Origin: Paenibacillus_G filicis
GTDB taxonomy: Bacteria; Bacillota; Bacilli; Paenibacillales; NBRC-103111
Length of the DNA stretch: 64,000 bases
NCBI RefSeq assembly: GCF_038070315.1
Contig: NZ_JBBPCC010000005.1
Location: forward strand, 186,001 to 250,000
Direction: 5' to 3'
Part shown: positions 1-9,411 of the stretch, one piece after another
How positions within the stretch are numbered: the stretch's first letter is position 1
Layout: the number at the start of each line of letters is the position of its first letter
Made by a program: the position numbers and the translations under genes
The notes under the pieces: generated by a model
Told to the model about the DNA's origin: nothing
Seen by the model: the letters and a program-made list of their open reading frames with translations, nothing else
Database searches by the model: none

Positions 1-73
1 TTGTGCAATCAGCGGTTGGAGCATCCTCTTATGGAAATCGAATAGTATCATACAAATAGCGACCAAAGAAGAG

Positions 74-121
74 GCCAAAAAGAAAGAAGCTAGACATATA
101 AGCTGCCTAGCTCCTTCTTTC
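74..121 (-). terminator. Rho-independent terminator after the GH38 gene
   Basis: On the minus strand the sequence forms a stem from GAAAGAA-GCTAG pairing with CTAGC-TTCTTTC (one side has a 3-nt bulge), followed by a T-rich run toward position 74. It lies about 107 bp past the stop of the GH38 gene and would end the mannoside operon. Positions 1-73 show nothing else I can name. Confidence 0.6.
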
Positions 122-227
122 ATTCAACGCATTTATTTTATTATCCGAGAAGATCCCCTTACGTTGAGGACAGCCCTCCTCAAGGAATGACGGCCGCAAC
201 GCTTCTTACTAAGCTTTCGCGTCTCGC

Positions 228-2957
228 CTAAAACCGTAACCCGACCGTCACGATCTCGCACGGGCCTACGCGCAGCGACAAGGAGTCTGCGGTGTCGGCA
301 TGCAGCAGCTTACCGTGATCCTCCAGAATTGTGCTCTTGTAGATATAGGAGAACGGCAGGCTGGAAGCCAGCTTCAGCTCGGCTGCTTCCGTTCTCATGT
401 TGTACCAGCGCAGCATCAGATCGCCTGTGCCCTCGTTCAGCTTCAGGGAAGAGAAGGCCAGGTCGCCTCCCTCCCACCGGATAGGCGAGTAGGCTGGAGC
501 GAGACTTCCCGTGTGTACACCTGTCTGGCACAAGGTCCATGGAACCTGGAATTGGTACGCCTCCACATAAGCGCCCGATTGGCTGCTTGCCTCACGGTAA
601 GGAATGACTTTCATGCGAGCGGTGTGCGTCCCGAGGCACTGCGCTTCCGGCGTCGGGAACAAGCCCCAGTCGCCCAGCTCGCCGACTGCACGGAGTAAGG
701 TCACGGCGATCGTGTTGCGTCCGTCCTGCAGTACCTCGTATTCGTTCAGCCCAAGATTCGCTACGACAAGCCCGGCTTCGGCATCCCCTACATCCACAAA
801 GGCCTGCTGGTGCTGCGTGTTGCTCGGGTTCTCCCACTCCGCAGCCGGCTTGTTGTCCCGCTGCGGAATTTCGAACATCGAGTCGACGTTGTGAACCTGC
901 GTGTTCACATCGGTCGGGAACAGCATCCGCAGCCGGTGATCCTTGGCCTGGTTGTTAAAAGTAGACTCAAGCTCGACGCCTTCGCCGCTGCGGCTCAGGC
1001 TTATCACCGTGCGAATCTGCATCGGCACCATGTTCGCCGAACGCTGAGCTTGGCGGTACGGATAGTAGACGAGCTCACGCTGCTCCTGATCCAGCTTGTC
1101 GTCGGCCGAAGCCGGAATCACCCAGTCATGCACGATTTCCAGAGCAGCCTGATAAGGCGTATCCTGAAGCACACGGATGCGTGGGGTCAGCTCGCGGGTC
1201 GTCAGAGCCGCCTCGCCATCCGGCTGACGGTACATATATTCATTGCCGATATCTCCGGTATTCTCGTAGATGCCCAGATCGCAGTACGTGCGACCGCTGC
1301 GCTTGTCGATCAGCGTGAACGAACCGTTATCCGCCACTTCGACTCTAAGGGCTGCGTTCTCCAGAATACGGTCTCCTGCGAGCAGCGTGCCCTCGGCATC
1401 AGCCGCGTCGCGCTCCACCCACGCATACGTCTTGAAGCCCAAGGCCGGGACGCTCTCCGCTTCGAACGTCAGCTTAACCCGGCGGCACATGTACGGCTGG
1501 CGGAACTTATCGTCCGGCAGGTCGTAGCCGAACTGCAAGCCCAGATCCTCCAGCATATACGGAATGATCGTTCCGTGCTCGTCCACCAGCGCACGTCCGG
1601 TAACCTTCGCCTCCTGAGCAAGGCGGCTTGCTTCCTCCAGCTTATAGCCATCGCGGAAATACAAGCGCAGCGCGTCCACTTCGATCGTGACGACACCCGA
1701 GCGTTCCCAGCCGGATGTGTTGAATACGACGACCGGCTTCGCGTCATTGCCTGATCCGGCGAAGCTTGACGTATCAACCAGCTCGGCGAGCGCGCGGGTG
1801 CTTTCTTCCACGATCGCCTCGGCGACGTGCCGGCTTTTGTCGAAGCGGGTGACCATCTCCCGGTGCACCTCGTCCACGCTGCAGCCGCAGATGCTGTCAT
1901 GCGGATGGTTCTGCATCAAGGTTTTCCAGGCGTATGTGAACAGATGATGCGGGTACTTGCTATTCGCTCCCGCCACATGAGCCATCGCAGCCAGTGGCTC
2001 CGCAACCTTCTCCAGCATCGCCTGCCCGAGCTGATTCATCTGCTTCAGGTACACACGCGCCGAAGCCGTGTTCACAAGCGTCGACCAGCCGTCGGTACGC
2101 TGGCTGCGAAGCTCGCCTTTGACCGTCGAGAGCTCATGCTTCAAGGATCGCTGCACGGACTGCAGATAATCGATGAAATTCGAATGAACAAAAACCGTAT
2201 CCGGGTACAATTCGCTTGCTGTTCGGATCGCTTCCGGCAGATCCAGCTGGATCGGCTGGTGGTCGCAGCCGTTCATGAACAGCAGCTCGCCTGTGGACGC
2301 GTATTTCTCCGCATCCGCCAGCTTCTTCTCCCAGTAAGTCTTCGCCGCTTCCCGATCGGCCGGTATTTCATTGCCGTTCGAGTACCAGTTGGCGAACAGG
2401 ATGCCGAGTACCCGGGACCCGTCCGGTCCTTCCCACATCAGCTCGGAGAACGAGGATTCATAATCGCCGTCCGATACGGTATTGTTGAAGCCTGTCGGCT
2501 TTACTCCCCGGCCGAAGATAGCATTGGTAATCCCGGATTGCTGCATCAGCTGCGGAGTCTGTCCTACGAGACCGAACGTATCAGGGAAATACCCGACCTT
2601 GGCGACGGACCCGAATGCTCGCGCATCCTGGTGCCCGATCTGCATATTGCGTACGTTGGCTTCGCCGCTGGTCAGGAACGCATCCTGCAGGATATACCAA
2701 GGACCGATCAGAATACGGCCATCCTGGATATATTTCTCCAGCTTCCCTCTCCGCTCCGGTCTGACCTGCAGATAGTCCTCCAAAATAATCGTCTGGCCGT
2801 CCAAATAAAAGCTGCGGTACTGCGGGTCCTGATCCAGCTTGTCCAGCAGCGCATCCATCAGCTGAACGAGGCGGACATGATGCTTCTCATACGGCAGGTA
2901 CCACTCACGGTCCCAGTGCGTATGGGAAATAATATGGGCTGTTCTTGGTTTGCTCAT
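228..2957 (-). CDS. GH38 alpha-mannosidase (MngB-like)
   Basis: A 909-residue cytoplasmic alpha-mannosidase of glycoside hydrolase family 38, a metal-dependent retaining enzyme that removes alpha-linked mannose. The N-terminus carries the family metal site SHTHWDREWY (His12, His14), the nucleophile motif PDTFG is near Asp126, and a second metal-site pair HPHD lies near residues 351-354. The middle and C-terminal beta-sandwich domains are present, and the length is normal for bacterial MngB-type enzymes. No signal peptide is seen. The ATG at 2957 is chosen because AAGGAG precedes it by 8 nt; a GTG one codon upstream is possible. It is the last gene of the importer-mannosidase operon and follows the clan GH-A gene by 4 bp. 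Substrate linkage cannot be read from sequence; the neighbouring GH125 gene suggests mannan or high-mannose N-glycan fragments. Confidence 0.93.
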   Translation of the reverse strand: MSKPRTAHIISHTHWDREWYLPYEKHHVRLVQLMDALLDKLDQDPQYRSFYLDGQTIILEDYLQVRPERRGKLEKYIQDGRILIGPWYILQDAFLTSGEANVRNMQIGHQDARAFGSVAKVGYFPDTFGLVGQTPQLMQQSGITNAIFGRGVKPTGFNNTVSDGDYESSFSELMWEGPDGSRVLGILFANWYSNGNEIPADREAAKTYWEKKLADAEKYASTGELLFMNGCDHQPIQLDLPEAIRTASELYPDTVFVHSNFIDYLQSVQRSLKHELSTVKGELRSQRTDGWSTLVNTASARVYLKQMNQLGQAMLEKVAEPLAAMAHVAGANSKYPHHLFTYAWKTLMQNHPHDSICGCSVDEVHREMVTRFDKSRHVAEAIVEESTRALAELVDTSSFAGSGNDAKPVVVFNTSGWERSGVVTIEVDALRLYFRDGYKLEEASRLAQEAKVTGRALVDEHGTIIPYMLEDLGLQFGYDLPDDKFRQPYMCRRVKLTFEAESVPALGFKTYAWVERDAADAEGTLLAGDRILENAALRVEVADNGSFTLIDKRSGRTYCDLGIYENTGDIGNEYMYRQPDGEAALTTRELTPRIRVLQDTPYQAALEIVHDWVIPASADDKLDQEQRELVYYPYRQAQRSANMVPMQIRTVISLSRSGEGVELESTFNNQAKDHRLRMLFPTDVNTQVHNVDSMFEIPQRDNKPAAEWENPSNTQHQQAFVDVGDAEAGLVVANLGLNEYEVLQDGRNTIAVTLLRAVGELGDWGLFPTPEAQCLGTHTARMKVIPYREASSQSGAYVEAYQFQVPWTLCQTGVHTGSLAPAYSPIRWEGGDLAFSSLKLNEGTGDLMLRWYNMRTEAAELKLASSLPFSYIYKSTILEDHGKLLHADTADSLSLRVGPCEIVTVGLRF

Positions 2958-2961
2958 CACT

Positions 2962-5900
2962 TTAGCTCCTTACTACTTGGACTTCATCCGGTCTGTATAC
3001 CGAGAGAATCTTACCTGTGGCGTCCGCCGCAAAGAGCACCGAACGCTCCTTCTCAAGCGTAAACGTATAGTTGGCTTCGTTGTCCGTATCCTGCACTTCG
3101 ATCTCAACGTCCCATGCGAATTCGGAGACGAAGACGTATAGGAACCCTTCCTTAAAGGACAGCTTCCGGCCGTATACACCGGCGAGATCGCCGCCTCGCT
3201 TCCACTGCATGCCGCTGTCGCAGCCTGCCGCCTCGATGGCGTAACGATACAGGTCAGCCGTCGTGTCTGTCCGCTCGTTCAGCTCCACCGGCAGCGGGCT
3301 CCAGATGAGCCGGCCCTTGCCGAGCGGGATGTCGACAACCGCGTCGCTTCCGCGGCCCGCAGAGGCAACGGCGGACAGGCCGGAGCGTACCTCCTTCACG
3401 GCTTCGGCGATGCGGCGCTTGCCGTACGAAACCGGCAGCTCCGCCCCTCCAGGCAGCAGCAGCCTTTCTTCCCGGCGTACATTGAGAAGCTCGGGTTCGC
3501 CCAGCGCCTCCTGCAAGCGAGCTGCCGGCTTCCAGTAAGCATCCAGTCCGATAGGACCTGTGACGAGCAGCGTCGAGCCCGTGCGCTGCACGATGTCGAG
3601 CAGCTTGCTCCACGCCTGCTCCTCCAGATTATGCGCGCTCGGCAGTAGGATCAGCTTGGCCGGCTGTTCTTCCAGCGCGTCCAGATGGTATTCGGAAGCC
3701 GAGCGGAACGGCATATTCAGCTGGTACGCGAGCACGCGCGTGAGCTGCGTTGTGGCCTCGAACGCCAGCTTCCGGTTGGAGAAGTCATTCGAATACGGGA
3801 AGACCGCCGCGATCTCCTCCAGCTTCCGACCCGCGAACAGATCCCGGATCTCCGCCATAAACCGCCCGAACTCATACGATACCAATGCCTCCGGCTTCTC
3901 CGTTCCGTCTGCCCGAAGAGCCCCGATATGCGATTCATTCGCATTGTCCATATAGAAGTTCGTATTCCAGATCCAGTGAATCGCTCCGGCGCCCCCGGTC
4001 GCAAAGGCATACGCATACTTGCGCTCCAGCAGGCTGTGCAGCTCATGCTCCGAGCGCTTGGCGCGGCCGTCCGGCGTCTCGACGTACATGATCCCGGTCT
4101 CCTGGATCACATTAGGCTTATGAAGCGTCTTGGCGAAAATCCCGTCCCAGACGAGCTGGTCGTTCAGCCACCACGAATGCACGGTCGTATAGTCGACCGC
4201 TTCCTCATAGAACCATGGCGATGGCCGCTGCGCGCCGAGCGCTTCGTCCTGGCCGACGACGACCAGTTGATTTGGGCTCAAGTCCTTGATCGTCTTGTAT
4301 AGCTCCCTCGCCCAGCGGTTATGCATCTCCATCGAGAACAGGCAGTAGTCGAGCCAGCGGGTGCCCTTCTTCGCCCGGTGCATATCCTGCACGTCGAAGT
4401 TGATCTCCGCGGCCTCGGGAATAACCGCCGCTTCAAAGGAAGGCAGCTGCTCCGCGGTCATATTCCACCGCTCCTGCAGCAGCTCGATGCGGCCATGCCG
4501 CTCCTGAAGCCAGGCGATGAACGCGGCCTGCTCGTACTTGTCACGGCACGAACGCGGCCCATCAGAGAAGATCTGCGCCGGGTCGAACATCGACGGCTCA
4601 TTGATCAAGTCCCAGTCCACATGCTTCGACTCGCGGTGACGCGATACAATAGAGCGGATAAACCGCTTCTGCGCCTCCACGCTTTGCGGGTCCAGGTACG
4701 GGTTAGTCCCCTCCCAGGTCTCGGGCGTGAACGAGAAGAACGTGAACGTCACCTGCAGATCATGCTTCTTAGCCGTCAACAGGAAGGCATCGATCGCGCG
4801 CAGCACCTCTTCGGAAGCGTGGCCGTCCACCTGCATGACGTTGCGGTACGCGGTCCAGATGCCGGTGCGAATCCAGTTGATGCCCGCCTTGGCCATCTGG
4901 GCCATGTCGCGGTCCCAGACATCCGCATTCGGCAGAAACAAGAACTTGCGGGCGACATCGGATGTCATATAGGTCATGCCGACAACAGGCAGCGGCCGCC
5001 CATCCTTAACGAAGTAATCCCGGCCAGCGGAGATTGGCGTGCCTTGAGCGAGCAGCTCAGAGTCGTGGCCCCAGAAGCCTTGGCGCAGCAAGCGAACCTC
5101 TCCGTCCTCGGACACGGCCCGGACATTCACCCGGTATAAGCCCGGATGGATGTCAAGCGGCACCGGCAGGCGGATAATCTGAAACTCGGCAGCAGCCTCG
5201 GCCGTCAGACGATGGCTCCAGCCGGTCTGCTTACCGTCTTCGCGATCTACCGTCAGCTCGAAGCTCCAGCTTCTCGCAGCCGCCGCTGCGCCGCGCGCCA
5301 GACCTTGCGCCTGCAGCGTCAGTACGGCGCGCTCCCCTCGCTCGTAACTCGCATAGTTCGGCTTGATCCACAGCTCCGTCACGCCTTGGGCGCAATATGC
5401 CGCCCACGCCAGCAGAGCTTCCGCCCCGCCCGCGCTCCAGAACGAAGCGCTGAGCGGCACATTGACGAATATCCAGCGTGAGCCGATGAACTCGCCGCGA
5501 ACATTCTCCCACAGCACCACCGGCGCTGCGACCTCGCGGTCTGCTTGGCCGATGCCTGTCAGCAGCGGGTATATCCGTGTACTCATTGTACCGGCCGAGC
5601 CCATCTGATGCGGGTGGTCAATGTCGCGCGTCGTATGCGGCACCATGTTCCAGGTATCTGCCACGGCGAACATCGCTTCCTGACCCTGCAGCAGCGGGAT
5701 CGTCTCCGATGCCGCGTAGCTGCGGATCGGGGCCGAATCCACCCGAAGCATCTCATGAATCAACAATTGCTGGTGGTATCCCGTCTGCTCCGCTTCGGCA
5801 TGCCAGCCGTCTCCTTCCCGGCGAACCGGCCGCTTAAAGGCGCCGCCGCCCACGCTGAGCAGGCCGCCGCCGCCTCTCAGGTAGCCGAGGATGTCCGGCC

Positions 5901-6093
5901 ACGCGGACTTCGGGAAATACGGAGCGTGCAGATTGACGAAGCAGCCTCCATCCGCGTTCCGCAGCTCGTCGCCCAGCGCGTCCGCGCCTACGACGCTCGC
6001 GCCCTTAGCCGCCAGCGCCGCCGCCAGAGCTTCGAGCGATGAGCCCGTCTCCGGGAAGCCAGGTTCATAGAAAATAACGACAGGACGGCTCAT
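2962..6093 (-). CDS. Clan GH-A glycoside hydrolase, possible beta-mannosidase or beta-galactosidase-like
   Basis: A 1043-residue multidomain glycosidase. The N-terminal third resembles a Rossmann/GATase-like segment (GGGGLLSVGGG near residue 95) plus a beta-rich domain. A TIM barrel follows with LINEPS (candidate acid/base near Glu499) and IQETG (candidate nucleophile near Glu665), the spacing expected of clan GH-A. A trimerisation-like Rossmann domain and a small beta domain end the protein, as in GH42 and related families. The family cannot be settled by eye (GH42, GH5 or GH164 are all possible). The ATG at 6093 overlaps the GH125 stop as ATGA and has AAGGAAGG upstream, so translation is probably coupled; an upstream in-frame start inside GH125 is less likely. 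Given its mannosidase neighbours, cleavage of the core Man-beta-1,4-GlcNAc or of beta-mannosides is an attractive inference only. Confidence 0.8.
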   Translation of the reverse strand: MSRPVVIFYEPGFPETGSSLEALAAALAAKGASVVGADALGDELRNADGGCFVNLHAPYFPKSAWPDILGYLRGGGGLLSVGGGAFKRPVRREGDGWHAEAEQTGYHQQLLIHEMLRVDSAPIRSYAASETIPLLQGQEAMFAVADTWNMVPHTTRDIDHPHQMGSAGTMSTRIYPLLTGIGQADREVAAPVVLWENVRGEFIGSRWIFVNVPLSASFWSAGGAEALLAWAAYCAQGVTELWIKPNYASYERGERAVLTLQAQGLARGAAAAARSWSFELTVDREDGKQTGWSHRLTAEAAAEFQIIRLPVPLDIHPGLYRVNVRAVSEDGEVRLLRQGFWGHDSELLAQGTPISAGRDYFVKDGRPLPVVGMTYMTSDVARKFLFLPNADVWDRDMAQMAKAGINWIRTGIWTAYRNVMQVDGHASEEVLRAIDAFLLTAKKHDLQVTFTFFSFTPETWEGTNPYLDPQSVEAQKRFIRSIVSRHRESKHVDWDLINEPSMFDPAQIFSDGPRSCRDKYEQAAFIAWLQERHGRIELLQERWNMTAEQLPSFEAAVIPEAAEINFDVQDMHRAKKGTRWLDYCLFSMEMHNRWARELYKTIKDLSPNQLVVVGQDEALGAQRPSPWFYEEAVDYTTVHSWWLNDQLVWDGIFAKTLHKPNVIQETGIMYVETPDGRAKRSEHELHSLLERKYAYAFATGGAGAIHWIWNTNFYMDNANESHIGALRADGTEKPEALVSYEFGRFMAEIRDLFAGRKLEEIAAVFPYSNDFSNRKLAFEATTQLTRVLAYQLNMPFRSASEYHLDALEEQPAKLILLPSAHNLEEQAWSKLLDIVQRTGSTLLVTGPIGLDAYWKPAARLQEALGEPELLNVRREERLLLPGGAELPVSYGKRRIAEAVKEVRSGLSAVASAGRGSDAVVDIPLGKGRLIWSPLPVELNERTDTTADLYRYAIEAAGCDSGMQWKRGGDLAGVYGRKLSFKEGFLYVFVSEFAWDVEIEVQDTDNEANYTFTLEKERSVLFAADATGKILSVYRPDEVQVVRS

Positions 6094-7409
6094 AGCAAGC
6101 CTTCCTTCATCGCTTGATACACGAGCTGGGAGAACAGGCTGTTCGACCAAGCGAACCATTTGCGCGTAAAGACCGTCGGATCGTCGGCATGGAAGCCTTC
6201 ATGCATGAAGCCGGTATCCGCGTCCGTCGCTTCGAGCATCGCGATCATCTCCAGCTTCTCCTCGGCCGTCTGGGCCGTGATTCCCTGCATCGACAAGGCC
6301 ATATGCCAGATGTACTTAGCCGGCGTATGGGGACTTCCGATGCCTTTGGCTACTTTCCCCTCGAAGTAGAACGGATTCTCCTTGCTGAGCGCAAAACGCC
6401 GGGTGTTCTGGTAGATCGGATCGTCTGCGGAGACATAACCCAGATACGGAATAGACATGAGTCCCGGCGTTCCTGCATCGTCCATCAGACAGTAGTTGCC
6501 ATAGCCGTCCGTCTCGTAGGCATAGATCGGTCCGAATTCCGGATGGCGGTAGATGCCATACAATTGAATGCCGTGATCGATATCCGCCTCCAGCGCCTTC
6601 AAGTCCTGCAGGAAATCCGTATCCCGGAATACCCATTCTGCGAATTCCTGCATTTGGCGCAGGGCGACCACCGCGAACATATTGCCCGGAATATTATAGT
6701 GGAAATCGCAAGCATCGTCGCTGGAGCGGAAGCCCGACCAGACCATGCCCGTATAATTCACCGGCATCCCCAGCCCGTTATTGCGCAGCGAATCGGTCGG
6801 AATGCCGTTATTGCGGGTGAATCGGTATGGCGACTGCTCCAGGTGACGCTGCTCCGTCTTGAACAGCTCGTAGATCTTGACCATCGCGGCCTTAAACCCG
6901 GCATCGAAAATATCCGTCAGCTCGGTCTCCTTCCAATACGCATACGCCAGCCGTACGGAGAAGCACAGCGAATCGATCTCGAACTTGCGCTCCCAGACCC
7001 AAGGCGACATCTCGGTTTGATCTGCTTTATTCCAATGCCAGTCGTTGGCCGATTCGTTAAAAGCATTCGCATAAGGATCGATATGAATATACTGAATATG
7101 GCGCTTGATTAATCCGCCGATGATACGTTGAAGCTCCGAGTCGTTCTTCGCGAACGGCACGTAGTGGATCACCTGCTCGACCGAGTCGCGCAGCCAGGAG
7201 GCTGGTATATCTCCGGTGATGACGAAGGTCGTGCCGTCGTCCATCAGCTTGGTTGTCGTCTCCAGCGTGTTGGGGAAGCAGTTTTTGAATAATTGCAACA
7301 GCTTGGGACGATGCGCCAGCTTCTCCTCGGCTTCCGTAAGCACCTCCTGAATGGCCTGCGGCAGCTCCAGCTTCGGCATTGGAATTTTAGGCAGTCTGAA
7401 TTGTTCCAC
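6090..7409 (-). CDS. GH125 exo-alpha-1,6-mannosidase
   Basis: A 439-residue protein of glycoside hydrolase family 125 (formerly DUF1237), metal-independent inverting exo-mannosidases acting on alpha-1,6-linked mannose. The hallmark GDIPASWLRDS is at residues 66-76, followed by the (alpha/alpha)6-barrel features WHWNKADQTEMSPWVWERK and NDWHWN-type aromatic patches. It lacks a signal peptide and should act on imported oligosaccharides. The start is taken as GTG at 7409 because GGGGAGG sits 7 nt upstream; a longer reading to 7442 would lack a ribosome binding site. It lies 45 bp after the LplC-type permease and its stop overlaps the start of the next gene. Known GH125 enzymes work with GH38 enzymes in dismantling high-mannose glycans, and the same pairing is seen here. 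Confidence 0.93.
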   Translation of the reverse strand: MEQFRLPKIPMPKLELPQAIQEVLTEAEEKLAHRPKLLQLFKNCFPNTLETTTKLMDDGTTFVITGDIPASWLRDSVEQVIHYVPFAKNDSELQRIIGGLIKRHIQYIHIDPYANAFNESANDWHWNKADQTEMSPWVWERKFEIDSLCFSVRLAYAYWKETELTDIFDAGFKAAMVKIYELFKTEQRHLEQSPYRFTRNNGIPTDSLRNNGLGMPVNYTGMVWSGFRSSDDACDFHYNIPGNMFAVVALRQMQEFAEWVFRDTDFLQDLKALEADIDHGIQLYGIYRHPEFGPIYAYETDGYGNYCLMDDAGTPGLMSIPYLGYVSADDPIYQNTRRFALSKENPFYFEGKVAKGIGSPHTPAKYIWHMALSMQGITAQTAEEKLEMIAMLEATDADTGFMHEGFHADDPTVFTRKWFAWSNSLFSQLVYQAMKEGLL

Positions 7410-7454
7410 GATAAGTCCTCCCCAGTGATGTTGACCTCGCACAGTGCCGCAGCA

Positions 7455-8372
7455 TTATTCCTTCACTGCACCGACAGTCAAGCCTTGAATAAAGTAACGT
7501 TGGAAAAACGGGTATGCAAACACAATAGGTCCCGTAGCGAGCACAACCATCGCCATCCGCGCCGTATCCTGCGGCAGCGATTGCAGCAAGCCTATGCCGA
7601 TGGACGGGTTGCTGGTATTCTGCAGCAGAAACTGCATACTGTTCTCAATCCGCATCAGCATCGATTGCAAAGGCACGAGATTTGGCGTATCGATGTACAG
7701 CAGCGCATTGAACCAATCATTCCAGTACCCCAGTGTGCTGAATAGCCCGATGGTAGCGAGTCCCGGCAGCGACAGCGGCAGCACCAACCGGATGAAAATC
7801 CCTAGCTCGCCGGCGCCGTCGATTTTACCGGATTCGATGATTGCATCGGGAACGGAGGTGCTGAAGAACGTCCGCATGATCATGATATAGAAGGCATTCC
7901 CCGCCAGCGGCAGGATCAAGGCCCATATCGAATCCTTCAGTCCCATAAGCTGCGTTACTACAATATAAGTGGGAACGAGCCCCCCATTAAACAGCATGGT
8001 GAAAAAGGCGAAAAATCCAAAAAAATTGCGGTATTTAAAGCTTTTCCGCGAGATGGCATAGGCGAACGTCGCCGTTAAAAGCAAGCTGACGAGCGTTCCC
8101 ACCACCGTCACCAAGATGGTTACGCCATACGAAACGAGCAGTTGGTCTCCCGCTTTAAAGATGTATCTGTAGGCCTCCAGGCTCCAGCTCTCCGGGATGA
8201 GGCGGTAGCCGTTGCGGCTCAGTGTTTTCTCATCGGTCAATGAAATAATCGTTACAAAAACAAAAGGAAACACGCAGGCGAGTGCAAAAATCCCCGCGAT
8301 CAAGTTAAACAATACATTCAACACAGGCGGCAATTGATGAAAATCCCGATTTTTCACCGGTTTGGTGATCAT
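7455..8372 (-). CDS. ABC sugar importer permease, LplC/YtcP type
   Basis: A 305-residue inner-membrane permease of the binding-protein-dependent transport family, LplC/YtcP subgroup typical of Paenibacillus oligosaccharide importers. About six membrane segments are visible, the first near residues 20-42. The cytoplasmic coupling (EAA) loop contains ESGKIDGAGELGIFIRLVLPLSLPGLAT near residues 185-212, which contacts the ATPase. The C-terminus YFIQGLTVGAVKE is typical. The ATG at 8372 follows AAAGGGGG by 5 nt; a GTG just before it is too close to the Shine-Dalgarno. It pairs with the LplB-type permease upstream (27 bp gap). No ATP-binding subunit is encoded in the operon, so a shared MsmX-type ATPase must be supplied from elsewhere. 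Confidence 0.92.
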   Translation of the reverse strand: MITKPVKNRDFHQLPPVLNVLFNLIAGIFALACVFPFVFVTIISLTDEKTLSRNGYRLIPESWSLEAYRYIFKAGDQLLVSYGVTILVTVVGTLVSLLLTATFAYAISRKSFKYRNFFGFFAFFTMLFNGGLVPTYIVVTQLMGLKDSIWALILPLAGNAFYIMIMRTFFSTSVPDAIIESGKIDGAGELGIFIRLVLPLSLPGLATIGLFSTLGYWNDWFNALLYIDTPNLVPLQSMLMRIENSMQFLLQNTSNPSIGIGLLQSLPQDTARMAMVVLATGPIVFAYPFFQRYFIQGLTVGAVKE

Positions 8373-8399
8373 CACGACGTCCCCCTTTCCGAGCGGTTA

Positions 8400-9338
8400 T
8401 TAGAACAGCGCATTATCCTTGTCAAACTTTCTCACAATATAGTTCGAAGTAAGTACCAGCACGAAGCCTACAACTGACTGATACAGACCCGCTGCCGTGC
8501 TCATGCCGATTTCACCTGTTGTTTTGAGACCGCGATACACATAGGTATCGATGACATTCGTAACCGAATACAGGGTTCCGGAGTCTCTAGGCACTTGCAG
8601 GAACAACCCGAAATCCGCATAGAAAATACGCCCGATCGCGAGCAAGGTCAGAATCGTCATCAGCGGCTTCAGCATGGGAACCGTAATATTCTTCATCTGC
8701 TGCCATTTATTCGCCCCGTCAATCATCGCCGCTTCATACAGCGACCTGTCAATCCCCATAATCGCCGCCAGATAGATGACACTGTTATAGCCAACAGACT
8801 TCCATAGAAAGACGATAACCAGGATGAGCGGCCAATACGTTTTGTCGTTGTACCACTGAATCGGATCAATGCCGAAGCCGGCGAGAATATGATTGAGCAT
8901 CCCTTTGTCGAAGCTCAGAAAGCTGAATACGAAGTAGCCCACAATGACCCAGGACAGGAAATAAGGGAGGAACATGCCTGTTTGATAGGCCTTGGCCAGT
9001 TTTTTATTAGCGATTTCGGACAGTACGATGGCGAGTCCCACCGAGAGGATCAGACCTGCGATAATAAAGACAATGTTGTACAGCAGCGTATTCCGCGTAA
9101 TGATATAAGCGTCATTGGTGCTGAAGAGGAACTTGAAGTTTTGCAGCCCCACCCATTTGCTTTGCACAATGCTCGCCCAGAAGCCGTCCCGGCTGTACCG
9201 GTACTGCTTAAAAGCAATCACCATACCGGCCATCGGCAGGTAGGAGAAGAACAGGAACCAAAGCGTAGCGGGCATGACCATGAGCAGCAGCACTCGGTTT
9301 TGCTTCACGTCTTTGAGGAATGCTCCTAGTCTCGTCAT
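8400..9338 (-). CDS. ABC sugar importer permease, LplB type
   Basis: A 312-residue membrane permease forming the translocation pore with the LplC-type partner. The first hydrophobic segment (LLLMVMPATLWFLFFSYLP) is near residues 17-37, and six segments are visible in total. The EAA loop EAAMIDGANKWQQMKNITVP is near residues 205-225. The ATG at 9338 is preferred to the upstream in-frame starts because AAGGAGTG lies 5-6 nt before it. It follows the substrate-binding lipoprotein after a 73-bp gap that contains a strong stem-loop. In this family the permease pair imports oligosaccharides or sugar derivatives; the neighbouring mannosidases suggest manno-oligosaccharides. Confidence 0.92.
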   Translation of the reverse strand: MTRLGAFLKDVKQNRVLLLMVMPATLWFLFFSYLPMAGMVIAFKQYRYSRDGFWASIVQSKWVGLQNFKFLFSTNDAYIITRNTLLYNIVFIIAGLILSVGLAIVLSEIANKKLAKAYQTGMFLPYFLSWVIVGYFVFSFLSFDKGMLNHILAGFGIDPIQWYNDKTYWPLILVIVFLWKSVGYNSVIYLAAIMGIDRSLYEAAMIDGANKWQQMKNITVPMLKPLMTILTLLAIGRIFYADFGLFLQVPRDSGTLYSVTNVIDTYVYRGLKTTGEIGMSTAAGLYQSVVGFVLVLTSNYIVRKFDKDNALF

Positions 9339-9368
9339 CGAATCACTCCTTAGGATCAAGTAGGAAAC

Positions 9369-9401
9369 GGATCAGGCGAATGCGGTACATTCGCCTAATC
9401 C
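9369..9401 (-). promoter_or_regulatory. Intercistronic stem-loop between binding protein and permease genes
   Basis: The arms AGGCGAATG and CATTCGCCT pair perfectly around a 5-nt loop, and outer GGAT/ATCC pairs extend the stem past one mismatch. There is no long T run, so it is more likely a 3' mRNA-stabilising or partial-termination hairpin than a full terminator. Such hairpins commonly raise binding-protein expression over that of the permeases. Confidence 0.6.
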
Positions 9402-9411
9402 AGCTCCTGTC

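Noticed and set aside
1827..3062. Long plus-strand frame (411 codons) opposite the GH38 gene
   Set aside because: It is an antisense shadow of a clear glycosidase gene. It has no ribosome binding site or recognisable domain and crosses a gene boundary.
4321..5139. Plus-strand frame of 272 codons opposite the clan GH-A gene
   Set aside because: Shadow frame in G+C-rich coding DNA; no start signal or domain.
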